Source of the DNA: Liolophura sinensis
Lineage: Eukaryota > Mollusca > Polyplacophora > Chitonida > Chitonidae
Assembly: GCF_032854445.1 (NCBI RefSeq)
Contig: NC_088296.1
Location: 22,435,853 to 22,499,852 of the forward strand
Reading direction: 5' to 3'
DNA: 64,000 nt
The notes under the pieces: model-generated
Seen by the model: only the letters and a program-made list of their open reading frames with translations
The model's database searches: none
Told to the model about the DNA's origin: nothing
Program-made: the position numbers and the translations under genes
Shown: one piece after another, positions 35,900 through 48,600 of the stretch
Layout: each line of letters starts with the position of its first letter
Numbering within the stretch: the stretch's first letter is position 1

Positions 35900-36030
35900 T
35901 TTATTTAAATGTATTTTTTTGACTGGTGTTTTACGTCGTACTCAAGAATATTTCACTTACAGGACGGTGGCCGGCATATGGTGGGAGGAAACTGGGCAAA
36001 CCCATGATCAGGTTGCTGGCAGACTTTCCC
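35900..36030 (-). mobile_element. SINE family 1, 3' half
   Basis: CTGGTGTTTTACGTCGTACT, GGACGGTGGCCGGCATATGG and a shortened central block before GGTTGCTGGCAGAC. Confidence 0.85.
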
Positions 36031-36139
36031 ATGTCATTCGTCTTTGAAGCGCTGTTACTGAAACTTGTACATGGCATACAAGGACAGCACACATGTTCTG
36101 CATGCATAATGTATATCTGTGTCTGTCATTTTGCACCTA

Positions 36140-36365
36140 CTGTAATTCTTCAACCTTTTCACGCATTTGCAAGGTGTATATTCAAGCATATTCTGAAGGC
36201 ATCATCCTGTGTGAACTGATAAACTTAACAGGATAAACTTATACTTTATGTGAAGCTCTGGCCAATCCAACCAATGTAGTTTTGTTACCGAAATCAAATT
36301 AGAAATGTTGCATGTGTAAAATGCGCTGAAAGAAAATTATTCGAAAAGGTGGAGGAATTATGTTA
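36140..36365 (+). mobile_element. Inverted-repeat element family A (best-preserved ends)
   Basis: CTGTAATTCTTCAACCTTTT at the left and AAAAGGTGGAGGAATTATGT at the right form an imperfect terminal inverted repeat of about 20 bases. No open frame of note; a non-autonomous DNA transposon is the likely class. Confidence 0.8.
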
Positions 36366-36467
36366 CATGTACCTGGTTTGAAGCACGGAAAGTCTATACT
36401 GTCGCTGCCCCAATCTAATCACCCAAACAATGAAACCTAAATATACACCAAATAACAAGTAGGGATA

Positions 36468-36473
<6 letters not shown>

Positions 36474-36530
<57 letters not shown>

Positions 36531-36531
36531 C
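36474..36531. repeat. AT dinucleotide microsatellite
   Basis: About 58 bases of alternating AT with one interruption. Confidence 0.97.
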
Positions 36532-36585
36532 GAATTGTAAATGTACATGTTGTCTTCATTTGTTTCTCAGATGTGCCAATTAATA

Positions 36586-36742
36586 CAGTGAGTGAGTGAG
36601 TGCTTGGTTTTTAACGTCGTACTTAACAAATTTTTCAGTAATATGACAACGAAGGAGTCCTTAGAGTTCATGTAAGTTACAACTTCCTCTTTTAAGGTCT
36701 TAGGCGTGACCTCGACCCAGGATGGATCCTGGATCTACCGGT
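36586..36742 (-). mobile_element. SINE family 2, tail half plus part of head
   Basis: AGTGAGTGAGTGAGTGCTTG is the reverse of the CACTCACT tail. AACTTCCTCTTTTAAGGTCT and CCAGGATGGATCCTGGATCT are body and B-box landmarks. The middle is deleted. Confidence 0.85.
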
Positions 36743-37185
36743 CCCAATTTAATACAGCGTATGTGCAAATACATGCTTATAACCTAAGGGAATATACATG
36801 GTATATCTCAAGTACATATCTAGGTGTGTTCAACTTTTGTATTTGCTTTATACATTGTACTATGCTCATATTGTATTACAAAAGACCTCCAAATCCCCCA
36901 TATACATGTATAGGTTTACAGCCGCAGAGTAAAAACGGTGTTGAATTACACTGTGTACATTGCTTGACACATATACACATATAAAAACAATGAGACTATC
37001 TGGTTACCACAGGTTATACAGTTACATGCAGCTCTGATCATACTGTGAATCGTGGTGCTGGTCATACCTGTATCTTTACCTGAAGTCCAAAACCTTCACA
37101 ATAGGTATACACCTGCATACAAGTATATGTACATCACTGAATAAATCAGACCTTTTCTCGAGCAATGATAATCCAAGAAGTTCCT

Positions 37186-37320
37186 GGATATACATGTAAA
37201 TGTATATCCTACACATGTAAATGTACATGTATATCCTACACATGTAAATGTATATCCTATACATGAAAATGTATATCCTATACATGTAATGTATATCCTA
37301 TACATGTAAATGTATATCCT
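37186..37320. repeat. 21-bp tandem repeat, about six copies
   Basis: Unit CATGTAAATGTATATCCTAT plus one base, with one longer variant unit. It opens tyrosine/isoleucine/cysteine frames that are repeat artefacts. Confidence 0.88.
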
Positions 37321-37364
37321 AAGGTTGTGTCCTGCGAGTCTTGGTCAGTTTGATTGACCTGAAT

Positions 37365-37576
37365 GACCATTATATTTCTCCCATAACTAACTTCCCCATT
37401 TTTCTTGATTTTGAGAGTTCTATTGATTTTAGAAAGGTGTTTTGAGGTTTGCTTGGAACATGGGAGGATATTCTACTGGAAAATTGAGTTCCCAATACCA
37501 AAAATAATATTTAGTGACATTTATTTGCTTCCAAAAGTGCATTTTTGAAATTTGAAATTTTTGGTCATTTAGGGTA
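37365..37576 (+). mobile_element. Inverted-repeat element family B, unexpanded copy
   Basis: It carries GTTTTGAGGTTTGCTTGGAA once and ends TTGGTCATTTAGGGTATG. It lacks the triple 76-base repeat of the copy at 14123. Confidence 0.7.
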
Positions 37577-37875
37577 TGCGTTCTTTGTCCTCTGCTTACC
37601 TGTATTCTTTGATCACATAGCTTTCACACACAAAGCTAAAACTTAAAACGCTAAAAAATCTACAAACCAAGACAATTAACACTGGTCATTTTCAGAGATC
37701 AATGCGCCAGTCCTTTCACAAAAAGGTGTTGGAGTTGTTTACATGATTGTAAGACTTCAAAAAAACCTTAGGATGTGTGAGAAGTGGTACTTGTGTTTGT
37801 CACATCACAGCTTTACAGGTCTGTGCGTATAGCGGGGGCTAAAAAAAACACACAACAAAATGTGGCATAATATTC

Positions 37876-38075
37876 NNNNNNNNNNNNNNNNNNNNNNNNN
37901 NNNNNNNNNNNNNNNNNNNNNNNNNNNNNNNNNNNNNNNNNNNNNNNNNNNNNNNNNNNNNNNNNNNNNNNNNNNNNNNNNNNNNNNNNNNNNNNNNNNN
38001 NNNNNNNNNNNNNNNNNNNNNNNNNNNNNNNNNNNNNNNNNNNNNNNNNNNNNNNNNNNNNNNNNNNNNNNNNNN
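37876..38075. other. Assembly gap of 200 Ns
   Basis: Exactly 200 unresolved bases, a conventional placeholder length, so the true gap size is unknown. It lies upstream of the first recognised CEP152 exon and may hide its 5' coding exon. Confidence 0.99.
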
Positions 38076-38204
38076 AAATTGAAATGAGAAAAAGGTCTGA
38101 CTATAAATATGAAGGTTTAAGTGAAAACAGCTGTACTAATACATAATCTGAATGTTTGAACCCACCTGTAAACATGGGTCTTTTTATTCAGCTCTCTATC
38201 TCTA

Positions 38205-38312
38205 AGGTTTCCTCCGGGCTCTGCTCGGTTTCTTCCCACCATAATACTGGTCGCTGTTGTATAAGTGAAACATTCTTGAGATGGCGTAAAACACCAATCA
38301 AATAAATAAATC
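38205..38312 (+). mobile_element. SINE family 1, 3' fragment
   Basis: GGTTTCCTCCGGGCTCTGCT, GTCGCTGTTGTATAAGTGAA and AACACCAATCAAATAAATAA. Confidence 0.85.
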
Positions 38313-38580
38313 TATCTCTAAGCCTGTTTTCAATTTGGCTAATATTCATTTTAAATATTTTATTTAAAAATAAAATTAAAAATTATATTTTTATGATTTT
38401 GTAGTGTACATGCTTTATGTCAGGTCGATTTTCAGAGAGAGGTGGTTTACGCTGTGTTATACCCAGTTTCCTCCACCTGTAGACCTGACGGCTCTTGTAC
38501 CTGTATTAGGGAAATATTCTTAACAGAGTTTAAGTCATCAATCAGGTACTTAAATTGGTTCTTTTTTTTTCTTATTTCAG

Positions 38581-39629
38581 CACCCCTCTTCAAGCTCCGG
38601 TACCTTACTCTGCAAACTTTGCTAAAACCAGCACATCCACTCCACAAGAAAGTCAAGCCATGTTTTCCATTCCAAAATCAACAAATTCACAGCAGCAACA
38701 ACAACAACATTATTTCACAGACTCCCATTACCCTCCCTTTATGGAGGATTCTCCAACAGGGGGAGCTGTGCATCATTGGCAGCATCAACCCCATCCCCAT
38801 GTGACTGCTGAGGCGGGGGAACATTATGAAGCAGATGAGCTGTATGGCTTGCCAAGTGCTGTAGCACAAAGGGAGGTGGGTCACTGGGAGCATGGTCAAA
38901 TGCATCTCCAAGGTTACAGCACTGTTAAGGGTACTTCAGCAGAGCGGCATCTTCACGGCAATCCTGTTATTGGCCAGAGAGAGGAGGCGGAAGGTGGCAA
39001 TGAGCAAAACCACGGTACAGCCGGGGATGGGAATGGCCACTGGTACCAGCATCATATGCCTAATGGATATTATTTAAATGGCTACGACTCGTTACAGCAA
39101 CAACAACAACAACAGCATGAAAATGATGTTTACACGGCTGAAGCTTCGGGTGTGGATGAAATACAGCCACAACAACAACAACATGGTTATTATGGAGAAA
39201 CGGTCAATTCGGGTGAAGAGTTTCCTCAAATCCTTCATGGCTACATTCCGTCCCATGAACAGCAAAATTATCTTTATTCTCATGAGGTGCATGACCAGCA
39301 AGCATACATTCCATCTCATGATAACATTGTTGAACCCTATCCTCAACCTCAGTCTCATGATGCTCATGAGCACCAGAGTTACGTACCGTCACACCCTTAC
39401 TAGGCTCAACCAACCAGCTTGGAGTACCAATTTCACCAAGCAGACCCACCTAGTGACACAAATTACCCAAGGGCAGCAACTCTTGAGAAGCCATTGACGT
39501 CTTCAGATCCCCAGTTTGACAGTGGCTACAAGGTGATCTTTAACCAGGAAACAGACAAAGCTGAGACTGAGAAGCATTCTGGTCCATTTGATCGTCAAAA
39601 CGTAGCCATTGACACAGGTGTAGAAAAAG
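38581..39629 (+). CDS. CEP152: CEP152 exon 1 of window (Q/H-rich N-terminal region) with in-frame TAG
   Basis: The acceptor is TCTTATTTCAG and the donor AAAG|GTAAGC; it starts in phase 2 and ends in phase 1. The protein is low-complexity: polyQ runs (CAG/CAA), histidines, and three related motifs GYIPSHEQQ, AYIPSHDN and SYVPSHPY. Directly after the last motif is TAG (39401-39403); the same frame then continues 75 codons to the donor and joins exon 2 in phase. A single C-to-T change of CAG would explain the stop. Assignment to CEP152 rests on the in-phase junction, since this region is poorly conserved. Confidence 0.8.
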
Positions 39630-42600
39630 GTAAGCCAGAAAATGCCTTGGAAAGTATGGGCACCTAAACATGATGAGGTCTTTAAAAACAAAAATTCAGC
39701 AAAACTACAAAGGAGACATCATACTCCTCACAGCGCATGCGTCATGCTTAACCTTTCACTTTACATCACAGCCACCACTAGACAGACTTGACCTTTGGAG
39801 CCTGTGAGATGCGTGTAGGCTTGTTTAGGCTTAACTTCATCATGTGTGTACTCACACAGAACTACGTCTATTTAATCAGCATTCACCAATAAAATTGCTA
39901 ACTGTTTTTGGTCAGAATCATGTTTTACCTGCCCAAGACAAAGAAAATGCATGTGAATATATAGAGTATTGTTAGAGGCAAAAGTTGGGGCGGATTGGTT
40001 GTGTTTTCTAACATTCTGTTTCATCACTGTGACCTCTGTGACCCCAGTGACCTCAGTGACCTCAGTGTTGTTCAAGATTTCTGTACAAAAGTTCCTAGTG
40101 GTGGCATGCACTGTGAGGAGTGTGAGGAGACATCAGGTGATTCGAAATGTGTCATTGTAATTCTTCAGCCTTTTCACATGTTTGCAAGGTGTTTAGTCAA
40201 ACATGGTTTGAGGTCATTTTTCAATGTAGACTGACCGTCCCGGGTAGCACAGTTGGTAGGGCGTCCGCTTTGGGGGCGGTAGATCCAGGATCAATCCTGG
40301 GTCGAGTTACACCTAAGACTTTGAAAGAGGAAGTTGTAACTTCCTCGCTTGGCGTTCAGCATGAAGGGGATAGTGCAATGACTCGTTGGCCCGTATCAGT
40401 ATAATGGCTCGCCCGGGGCGGCTTACTTGCCTTCGGTAGGGCATCAAAGTGAAGCAGTACGAAATAAAAGAGTGGTGGAAATCTGTCCTGCAACAAGGAG
40501 GCACATCACATACGCCCTAAGGATTCCTTCATCGTCATATGACTGAAAAATTGTTGAATACAACGTTAGACCCCATGCACTCGCTTGCTCTCTCACTCAC
40601 TCACTCACTCAGTGTAGACTGATAAAATTATACTTTTTGTGAAGTTCTGAAATTGGTCAACCACCCAATCAATTTAGTAAGTTCTTTTTTATTTAAAACA
40701 AATTGCACTGAAAATTGGTCTTTCATTTGCACAAATTTTGGGGAATTAGGGCTCTGTAATTCTAAGGTGTTTATTTGATCATATTCAGCTTAAAGACAGA
40801 TAAAATTATAATTTTTATGAAGCCCTTGAATTGATCAATCCAACCAGAATCTAGTTGCAAATGTGTAGAAATTGCACTGAAAGTTGCTCTGTAGGTAAAA
40901 AGGTTGAGGAATAAGAGTAACCTTTTCTCTTTGTGAATGACACATTCTTGGCTAGAGTGTTATACACACCAAGCAAATAAAGAAAACAAACTTGTTGTGT
41001 GCTACAATTCAGCTCCTGCTTAATCCTTGCTAAACAGGAGTTTTGTCCCTTAGATTTAGCTCTAAATATGTTGGTGATCTTTGAAAAGCACACGTGTGAC
41101 TTCTACCTTACAAATCATTAATTGGTGTTAGTTTTATAGAAGGCCCTGTTCTGTGTAAATCAGTGCATTTAAAAAATTCTCTGATTTTCAGACCTCTCCA
41201 CAGACTCCCAGCAGGTCACCCAGCTGAGAATTCTTTACAAGGCGCGGGGAAGGAAGATAGAAGAGCTAACAGCCGAGTTAGACCAGTACAAACAGGAGTC
41301 GTGTAGAGAGATAAGGATTCTCAAACATCAGCTCTCCATGGCTCAGGGTAAGCACATGGGCCTACTATGAAAGTGTAGCAACATATTTGATTTGAGTTAT
41401 GACCTGCATTTCTGGTCGTAAGTGGGAAGGTCTTTCAGCAACCTGCGGATGGTTATGGGTTTCCCCCCGGGCTGTGCCCGGCATTCTCCCAACCATAATG
41501 CTGGCCACCATCGTATAAGTGAAATATTCTTGTGTATGGCATAAAACACCAATCAAATAAGTAAATCAATATGACCTGGATATAACAGAGATTACCAGGC
41601 AGGAGTGAATATAAGTGCCTGGAGTGTAGCTGATGTGACTTTGTAATTACATTTACTGCAACATTTACTTCCATATACGTGTTGTTCTGTACAATACATG
41701 TATGTTGTAAGTTTCGTTCTTTGCTACTCACAGGTGACCGAGAAGGCATGGAAACCAGTCTAAAGCAGTGTCAAAACCTTCTTCAGGCATCCAAAGGGGA
41801 GGTAACTGAGTTGAGAGGGAAACTACAGACAGCTGAAGCACAAATACAGGCACTCAAGCACAGCAAGGACGAGGTAGACCTTGATTGTCAATGAGAGTTC
41901 CTCAACTTTTAATACATGTACATCAGGCCTTCAGATTTGAGCTGTGGCATCACACTCCCACAGCTTACACACTCCTGAATCATCCACTTGTGAGACACAC
42001 CGATAATATCATGTCTCGTGGGGAAAATGAATTTAGGTGACATAATACCTCTATAAGAAGGACAGATTTTTGTGTCAATCTAGACTTGTTTGGTTCAGTG
42101 TAATGAACAAGATCAAAGATCATCTGATCTGTTTTGTAACTAGAAATATATTCACTCTATGACTGAAAAATAGTTAAGTACAAGGTTAAACCCCAAACAC
42201 TCACTCACTCTTCAATATCAACGTTGTCTCAGAACACTCATTATTTCTCGAGCAGACAAATGCTTAAGAGATTAACACATTAAAATTTAGTTTCGTGTAG
42301 AGTTATGCCCCTTGATGCACCTCGAGTTCCAACATGGTTTTCATGGCCTATGCGTTATGTATTTAAGTGTATCTGTCAACAGAGAGTCATGATTGCTGTC
42401 TTTCATTACAGCAGGTAATTGGCAGCTGTTCAGTGCTGTTACAGCTGAGACAAATATGGAAAACTTTATGTTCACCATGGCAACAGCAGGATTTAGGGGA
42501 AGAGCATTAAAACAAAAGCAAATTCACTGAACTCAAAGCTGTGTGTAGTGTTGAGATAAATAAAAAAGGACATGTAATACCGAGGCAAATTGATGATCAG

Positions 42601-45600
42601 ATTTTGAGTCCGGTTCATATGTTATTACGACTTATGTAAGTTATGGCCGGGCTCATTTTTCAGCCAGATTTTGCCAGAATCCAAACTTATTCAAGGGTAA
42701 TGGATTTTAAATTCCTGTATAATCACATTATCTTCTAATTCCTTTTCTCAAAGCAAGTATAAAGAATACTGTGATGTAAATGTAAGTTGTATCACTCTGT
42801 CAGAGGTAAATACTGACAAATTTCATTGTCATTTTTATTTTTTACTCTTTCTTTACAGGAAGTCAGATACATGTAGATCCCCACCACTTTGATTTACAGG
42901 AATATTTTCATCATGGGGTTCATGTATTTTCATCATGGGTTCCTGTATTTTCATCATGGGGTTCCTGTATTTTTATCATGGGGTTCCTGTATTTTTATTA
43001 AGAAATGAACCTTGCAACATATTTAATAATGTGATAATAAGATTGATACCCTGAATCTTCAACCTTTCAAACCACTTCTGTGGCTTGAGTCACACCTAAG
43101 ACATTAAAAGAGGAAGTGGTAACTTCCTCAGCATGAAGGGGATAGTGCAACGACTGGTTGACCCGTATCAGTATAATGGCTCGGGCAGGGCGGCTTACTC
43201 GCCTTCGGTAAGGCGTCTCAGTGAAACAGCACTAGATAAAAAAATGGTGAAAATCCGTTCTGCAACAAGGAGGCACATGACATGCACTCTTAGGACTTCT
43301 TCATTGTCATATCACTGAAAAATTGTTAAGTATGACGTTAAACCCCAAGCACTCACTCACACCGCCTCTGCAACCAATTATTTTGAAACATTCTGGAACT
43401 CTGGGGAGTGTAGAGAAATTTGCACAGTTTTATGAAGCTTGCATCTTTAATGACACAAACAAATCATTTTTAGCGTCATTTTTGTAATAATTGTATCATT
43501 CCACTGGAAAAAGTGGACTTGTGGTTGAAAACGTTGAAGATTTACAGTAGTCACACGGATAATTTGTTCAGCGTTCTGTTTCTTATTTCAGCTGATCAAC
43601 AAGCTGAGCTCTGCAGAAACCAACATTGAGGGACTGAACGAACAAGTGGCAGAACTGGGGAAGTCTGACAGTTTAGACAGGGCTAGGGTTCACCACCAGA
43701 GTGTGGTCAATGGGCTGCAGATGAAGTATGACACAGAGATCCTCTCCCTGAAAGAGAAACAGGACTCCTTGTATGAGCTGGTCGCTGATAAGGTTGGTGG
43801 TGTAGAGATTATACCATAGACTTATTGTAAATTTTTGGTTTGAGCAGCTCAAGCTGAGATTTCTGTACTCTTCCTGTAAGGCACTTTCAGAAAGTGCCAC
43901 CATCTGTACCTTGCGATTTTCTCTTTTTAACGCAAATTACGGAAGTTGATAAATGCACTAAAAGTAATGAGCTGTGCCATATGTGTATGTGTAGAACTCC
44001 TCGCGGCAAACTTCATGAAAAATAGACGCTTAATAAAGCAGTGGTACTTTATATGCTTGTTAACATCTTGTAGGAGAGAGAGATTAAGTCTCTTCGCCAG
44101 CAGTTAGCCGATGTTCAGCACCAGGGGGAGCTGGCACAGATTTCCCGCGCAGAGACGATTAACCGACTGACAAAGAGCTTAGAAGAAAGTCAAAGACAGT
44201 GTCATTCTCTGCTGGAGTCCTGTGAGTTAATAATGAAAAATACTGTAAATTGAATTAAAATAAAAATTATAATTAGTTAAAATTTGCTCATTTTGTGAAC
44301 AAAAGAAATTTGTATGAAAACTTAAATTTTTTTATTGGTAAACCATTTACAGTAGTTTGATTTGTTTAGATGCCCAGGGGTTTGGGAGTCTTCACGTTAC
44401 GCGGAACTAAAATTACAAAATAAGATGTGGCCCTGGCATACATACAGTTTGTGTACCTCCTAGATTAAAAACTGTAACATTTCATTTTATTCCATAGCTG
44501 TAAACGAAGAGCTAGGAAAGACCAAGGCACTTCTTAAGCAGAAAACTGCAGCCAAAGACATGACAGATGAGATGTGCCAGGCCCTAAAGGTGAGGCCTTA
44601 CTAGTGAAGTGAGGAGTTCAAACCCAAGTTCCAGCAATTTGTAGAACTCTCAGTATTTTTGGATGCAAATACCTGCACATACTTTTTGAAACTTTGTATT
44701 AGATTTAAACAAACTTTAACTTCAGAATTGAAAATATCTAGTAAATGCTTAGAAAAAAGGTTACTAAGGTAGTTTAGATAGTTTTCTGTGGAGTATCTGA
44801 TGAGGAAAACTTGATTTTATGTGGCCATTCTATTTAATGGTAAAGACATTTCGGTATGAAACAAAGCAACATCAGATATCACGTTTTCTTTTTCCCATTC
44901 AGATTTTTTTTTATCTATGTTTTAGTCTCACCCTTTTCGTTATCTGTGTTTTAGTCTCACCCTTTTCGTTATCTGTGTTTTAGTCTCACCCTTTTCGTTA
45001 TCTGTGTTTTAGTCTTACCCTTTTGGTTATCTCTGTTTAAGTCTCACCCTTTTCATTATCCGTGTTTTAGACTCACCCTTTTTCGTTATCTCTGTTTTAG
45101 TCTCCCCCTTTTTGTTATGTCTGTTTTAGTCTCACCCCTTTCATTATCACTGTTTTAGTCTCACCCTTTTTGTTATCACTATTTTAATCTGACCCTTTTC
45201 GCTATCTCTGTTTTAGCCTCACCCTTTTCGTTTCTTTTTCTCAGGAGGAATTAGTCGATCTTCGAGAACAATTAAGCATGTTTGAGTCTGCATCAAGTCT
45301 GGGCTTGTTCTCTACCATTTCCTCCTCCAAATCTAAAGAGCTCCATGACGACTCCATGACTGATCTGGGCATCAAGAAGACATTGGACTTCAAAACTCCA
45401 GAATCAGTGTCCAGGTAGATAGTGTGAATGAGTTGATGCCTGTTCATGATAATTGAGTCCCACTGTTTGTGGAAGCATGGTGACAGTAAGCAGTCGATGG
45501 TGCTGGCGTGACTGTATGGGCAGTCCGACATGTGAGTTTCTCCTGGGCTCTGTCCGGTTTCCTCCCACCATAATGCTAGCTGCCACTGTATAAGTGAAAT

Positions 45601-48600
45601 GTTGAAAACACCAATCAAATAAACAAATCACGAATATGGTGTCTGCATCTGTACATCACATGTCAAAGACATGTTGTTTTCACTGGGCACATTGGTGTCT
45701 TCCTTTCCTAAAACTAACAACTGACGTATTTATAAATGAATAATTCTCAAGAGCGGCATATAACAACAAAATAACACCAGTGGTCCAAGCAGTCTTTAGG
45801 CAGTCAACTCTGCATGTCCTGCATGGACAGGTATATCTTCAACATGCACTTGTCCGTCTTAAACATGCACATGTCTGTCTTAAACATGCACATGTCCATC
45901 TTAAACATGCACATGCCCATCTTCAGCATGCACATGCCCATCTTAAACATGCACATGTCCATCTTAAACATGCACATGCCCATCTTAAACATGCACATGT
46001 CCATCTTAAACATGCACATGCCCATCTTAAACATGCACATGTCCATCTTCAACATGCACATGCCCATCTTCAACATGCACATGTCCATCTTCAACATGCA
46101 CATGTCCATGTGTGTAAGGAGTAAAGACACTTCAAATGCCACCTTGCAATATCTCCCAAATTCAAGACATACATGTGAATTCTGAAAGAAATGAATGGAA
46201 TCCAGATGATGGATGAATATGACTGGTATAGGTTTTTGAGATTCTAAGCTTGTAGGTATAAAAAAAAATTAAACACATTTGAGTTGGACTTTGACATGTG
46301 TGCAAAGTATAATCTAAGCTATGGATTACCTAAGGTGAAATTTTGATGGTAGAAGGCTTGTTTCCTGAATGTCCAAGATATGCTCAATGGACTTTTTTTT
46401 TTACACTTACCTCTTGTATATGATGTAGAGTAGGGTTAAAGTTCACCTTGGGTTTCATGAATGGACTTGGACAGAATGTACGTGTATTTCCTGATAATGT
46501 TAAATCAGCTTGACTGTAGGCTTGCAATACCCCCCATCTAACATCCCCCACCCCCGGGCTATACTCGGTTTATTTCCTATCATGTCATTAATTAATATTT
46601 TGAATTTATGCAGCATCTATATGTATATATGTCTATTTGTGCAGTCACTTACCTGTCATATGTAAGTGAAATATTCTTGAATAAGGTGTTAATGGATCTA
46701 ATCCAATCAGCAAATCAATGTGTCCAATCAGTAGGTCAGCTGTGACCGATGTCCCAGACGATTACGTGGGTAAACTCAGAATGGAGCTGGAGCGCTGCCT
46801 TATGAGCAACAAGACAAAGCGCTCCCAAGTCGCCAAACTGCAGACAGAGTTAAGAGCGGCAAAAACAGAACTCAACGACCTTTCATCACGGTGTGAGCGA
46901 GCAGAGAAAAGTGCAGAAGAACTCAAGGTTAGGGGACATCGAAGAATTTCCAAATGGTTGCACATTTAAGAGGACAAGTTCTATCAGTACATACATTGTG
47001 TAATTTGTACACCTTCCACATTTGCCTATCTTTTATCATTGTTGTGATTACGCAAGCTACGCAAAAATAGATCAAATGTTTTGTGGTTAAACCAGTTTTA
47101 TGAAGACGACCATATCCACATAGAGGAAATATTCATGTTTCTCTTAACCAGGTTGGGTATCTGATTTTTGTTTTTAAAGATTTGTTTTCCTTATTCATGT
47201 TCCAGAAGATTTATTTTGAATGAATATTCATGTTCCAGTTGAAAGTGAAAAGCTATGAAGATGAGTTCAGCCCCGGAGAAGGTGACAAAATTTCAGTCAT
47301 TGAAAAACGGCTCAGGAAAGAAATAGAAAATCTGAAGACTGAGAAAGACGGTTTGCTGGCAGAGACACAGGTATGTGGTTTTCACAGGTAATGCGGTCAC
47401 GTGTATTTACATTTATAAACAAGCCATTCATTATTTACAACCCTTTTAGTTTTATTTGGTGCTGAATTTAAAGGACATAAGCAACGCTTGGTTGTTATTT
47501 CTTAATACGAAGTGTATGAGTTGCCCTAACGTTGAAGTACAGAAAACCTTCATCAGCTTTTCTCTTGGGGTATCAAATTGAGTTTAAACTATTGCTGTGA
47601 TCGTGTTTGTACATTGTAGCTCACAATTTTACTGCTGCAGAGAAATTTTCTTTTACGTGGATGAATTTCTTTCTTTTTATTTTTTTCAGTATTTGATTTG
47701 TGAAAATAAATAATTTCTGATTGACCATCAAAGGGATCAGAATGTCAGAATTATGGATTGTATGAGGTTGTTTACTTTTTTAGCTTACCTGTACCAAATA
47801 AACAGGGTATTGTCTGGGTCTAGTTTGTTTAAAGTTTTTGGTCAATCATAGGGTTGCAGTAGCCGGCCGTAGTACACATATAGCCAATCGTTGGTAGCAA
47901 TTTGCATGTCAAAAACCTAGGAAGTCTCTTACCTCATAGCTCAACATTTCCTCAGGCATTCACAGGGCTGCAGTTGTCACCCATTGTACGTGGATTGCCA
48001 AATGCAATTCGCGATTTGCATATCAAAGTCCTCCGCGGTAAATATATGTGCGAACTCCCCATAGTGTCCTTTAACTTCTCTATGATGTACTTCACTTCAA
48101 ATGATGTCATTTTTGTGACAGTATAATAATTTTGAACTTTCTTGTTCATTAAATGGCAAGATCTTGGCAATATATAATTAAAGGATAATAGCTGTGTATG
48201 ACAATGTCAATCATTTTACTTTAGTTTGGTTTAGAGGTGAATATTTGAAGGTATCGCATGACTTGAACATTATGCAGTTTTACAAACTTCTCAGTCAGGT
48301 GAGCTAGCGGCATTGTCTGAGTGCTTTGTTCATTCAAGTGTTCATGGTATGAAATAGATTAACTTAAGGTTGGTAATGAGAGATTGGCCGAGGGAGCAGA
48401 ATTGCCGGAAGTGCCCTAGCTTGTGGCCGGTGACGAGAGTCATAATGAGAGATTGGCCGAGGGAGCAGAATTGCCGGAAGTGCCCTAGCTTGTGGCCGGT
48501 GACGAGAGTCATAATGAGAGATTGGCCGAGGGAGCAGAATTGCCGGAAGTGCCCTGGCTTGTGGCCGGTGAGGAGAGTCATAATGAGAGATTGGCCGAGG

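Larger units (their letters stand above)
34818..38580. other. Interval between RALBP1 start and first visible CEP152 exon
   Basis: This head-to-head interval should hold RALBP1 5' UTR and promoter and the missing 5' exon(s) of CEP152. It contains SINE fragments (35900-36030, 36586-36742, 38205-38312), an inverted-repeat element (36140-36365), an AT run, a 21-bp array (37186-37320), an element ending TTTAGGGTAT near 37575, and the scaffold gap. I see no frame resembling the acidic EEYDEEDYEREKELQQLL region of CEP152. Confidence 0.6.
39630..41191. other. CEP152: CEP152 intron after window exon 1
   Basis: It holds a 10-bp TGACCTCAG repeat (40029-40071), inverted-repeat element copies (40154-40755, 40758-40921) and a nested SINE family 2 (40235-40612). 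No exon seen. Confidence 0.6.
41874..43591. other. CEP152: CEP152 intron after window exon 3
   Basis: No exon seen. It holds a SINE family 2 tail (42160-42212), a 22-bp repeat (42893-43000) and a headless SINE family 2 (43085-43368). Confidence 0.6.
45415..46734. other. CEP152: CEP152 intron after window exon 7
   Basis: It holds a SINE family 1 fragment (45535-45630), a 21-bp array (45826-46112) and a disrupted SINE family 1 (46550-46716) that runs almost to the next acceptor. No exon seen. Confidence 0.6.

Noticed and set aside
37860-38087. 75-codon frame across the Ns
   Set aside because: It consists of unknown bases in the scaffold gap.
39381-39417. Mini-intron GTACCG...AACCAG that would remove the CEP152 TAG
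   Set aside because: Only about 36 bases, too short for a metazoan intron, with no pyrimidine tract.
45780-46185. Open frames of 112-123 codons on both strands
   Set aside because: Artefact of a 21-base repeat period.
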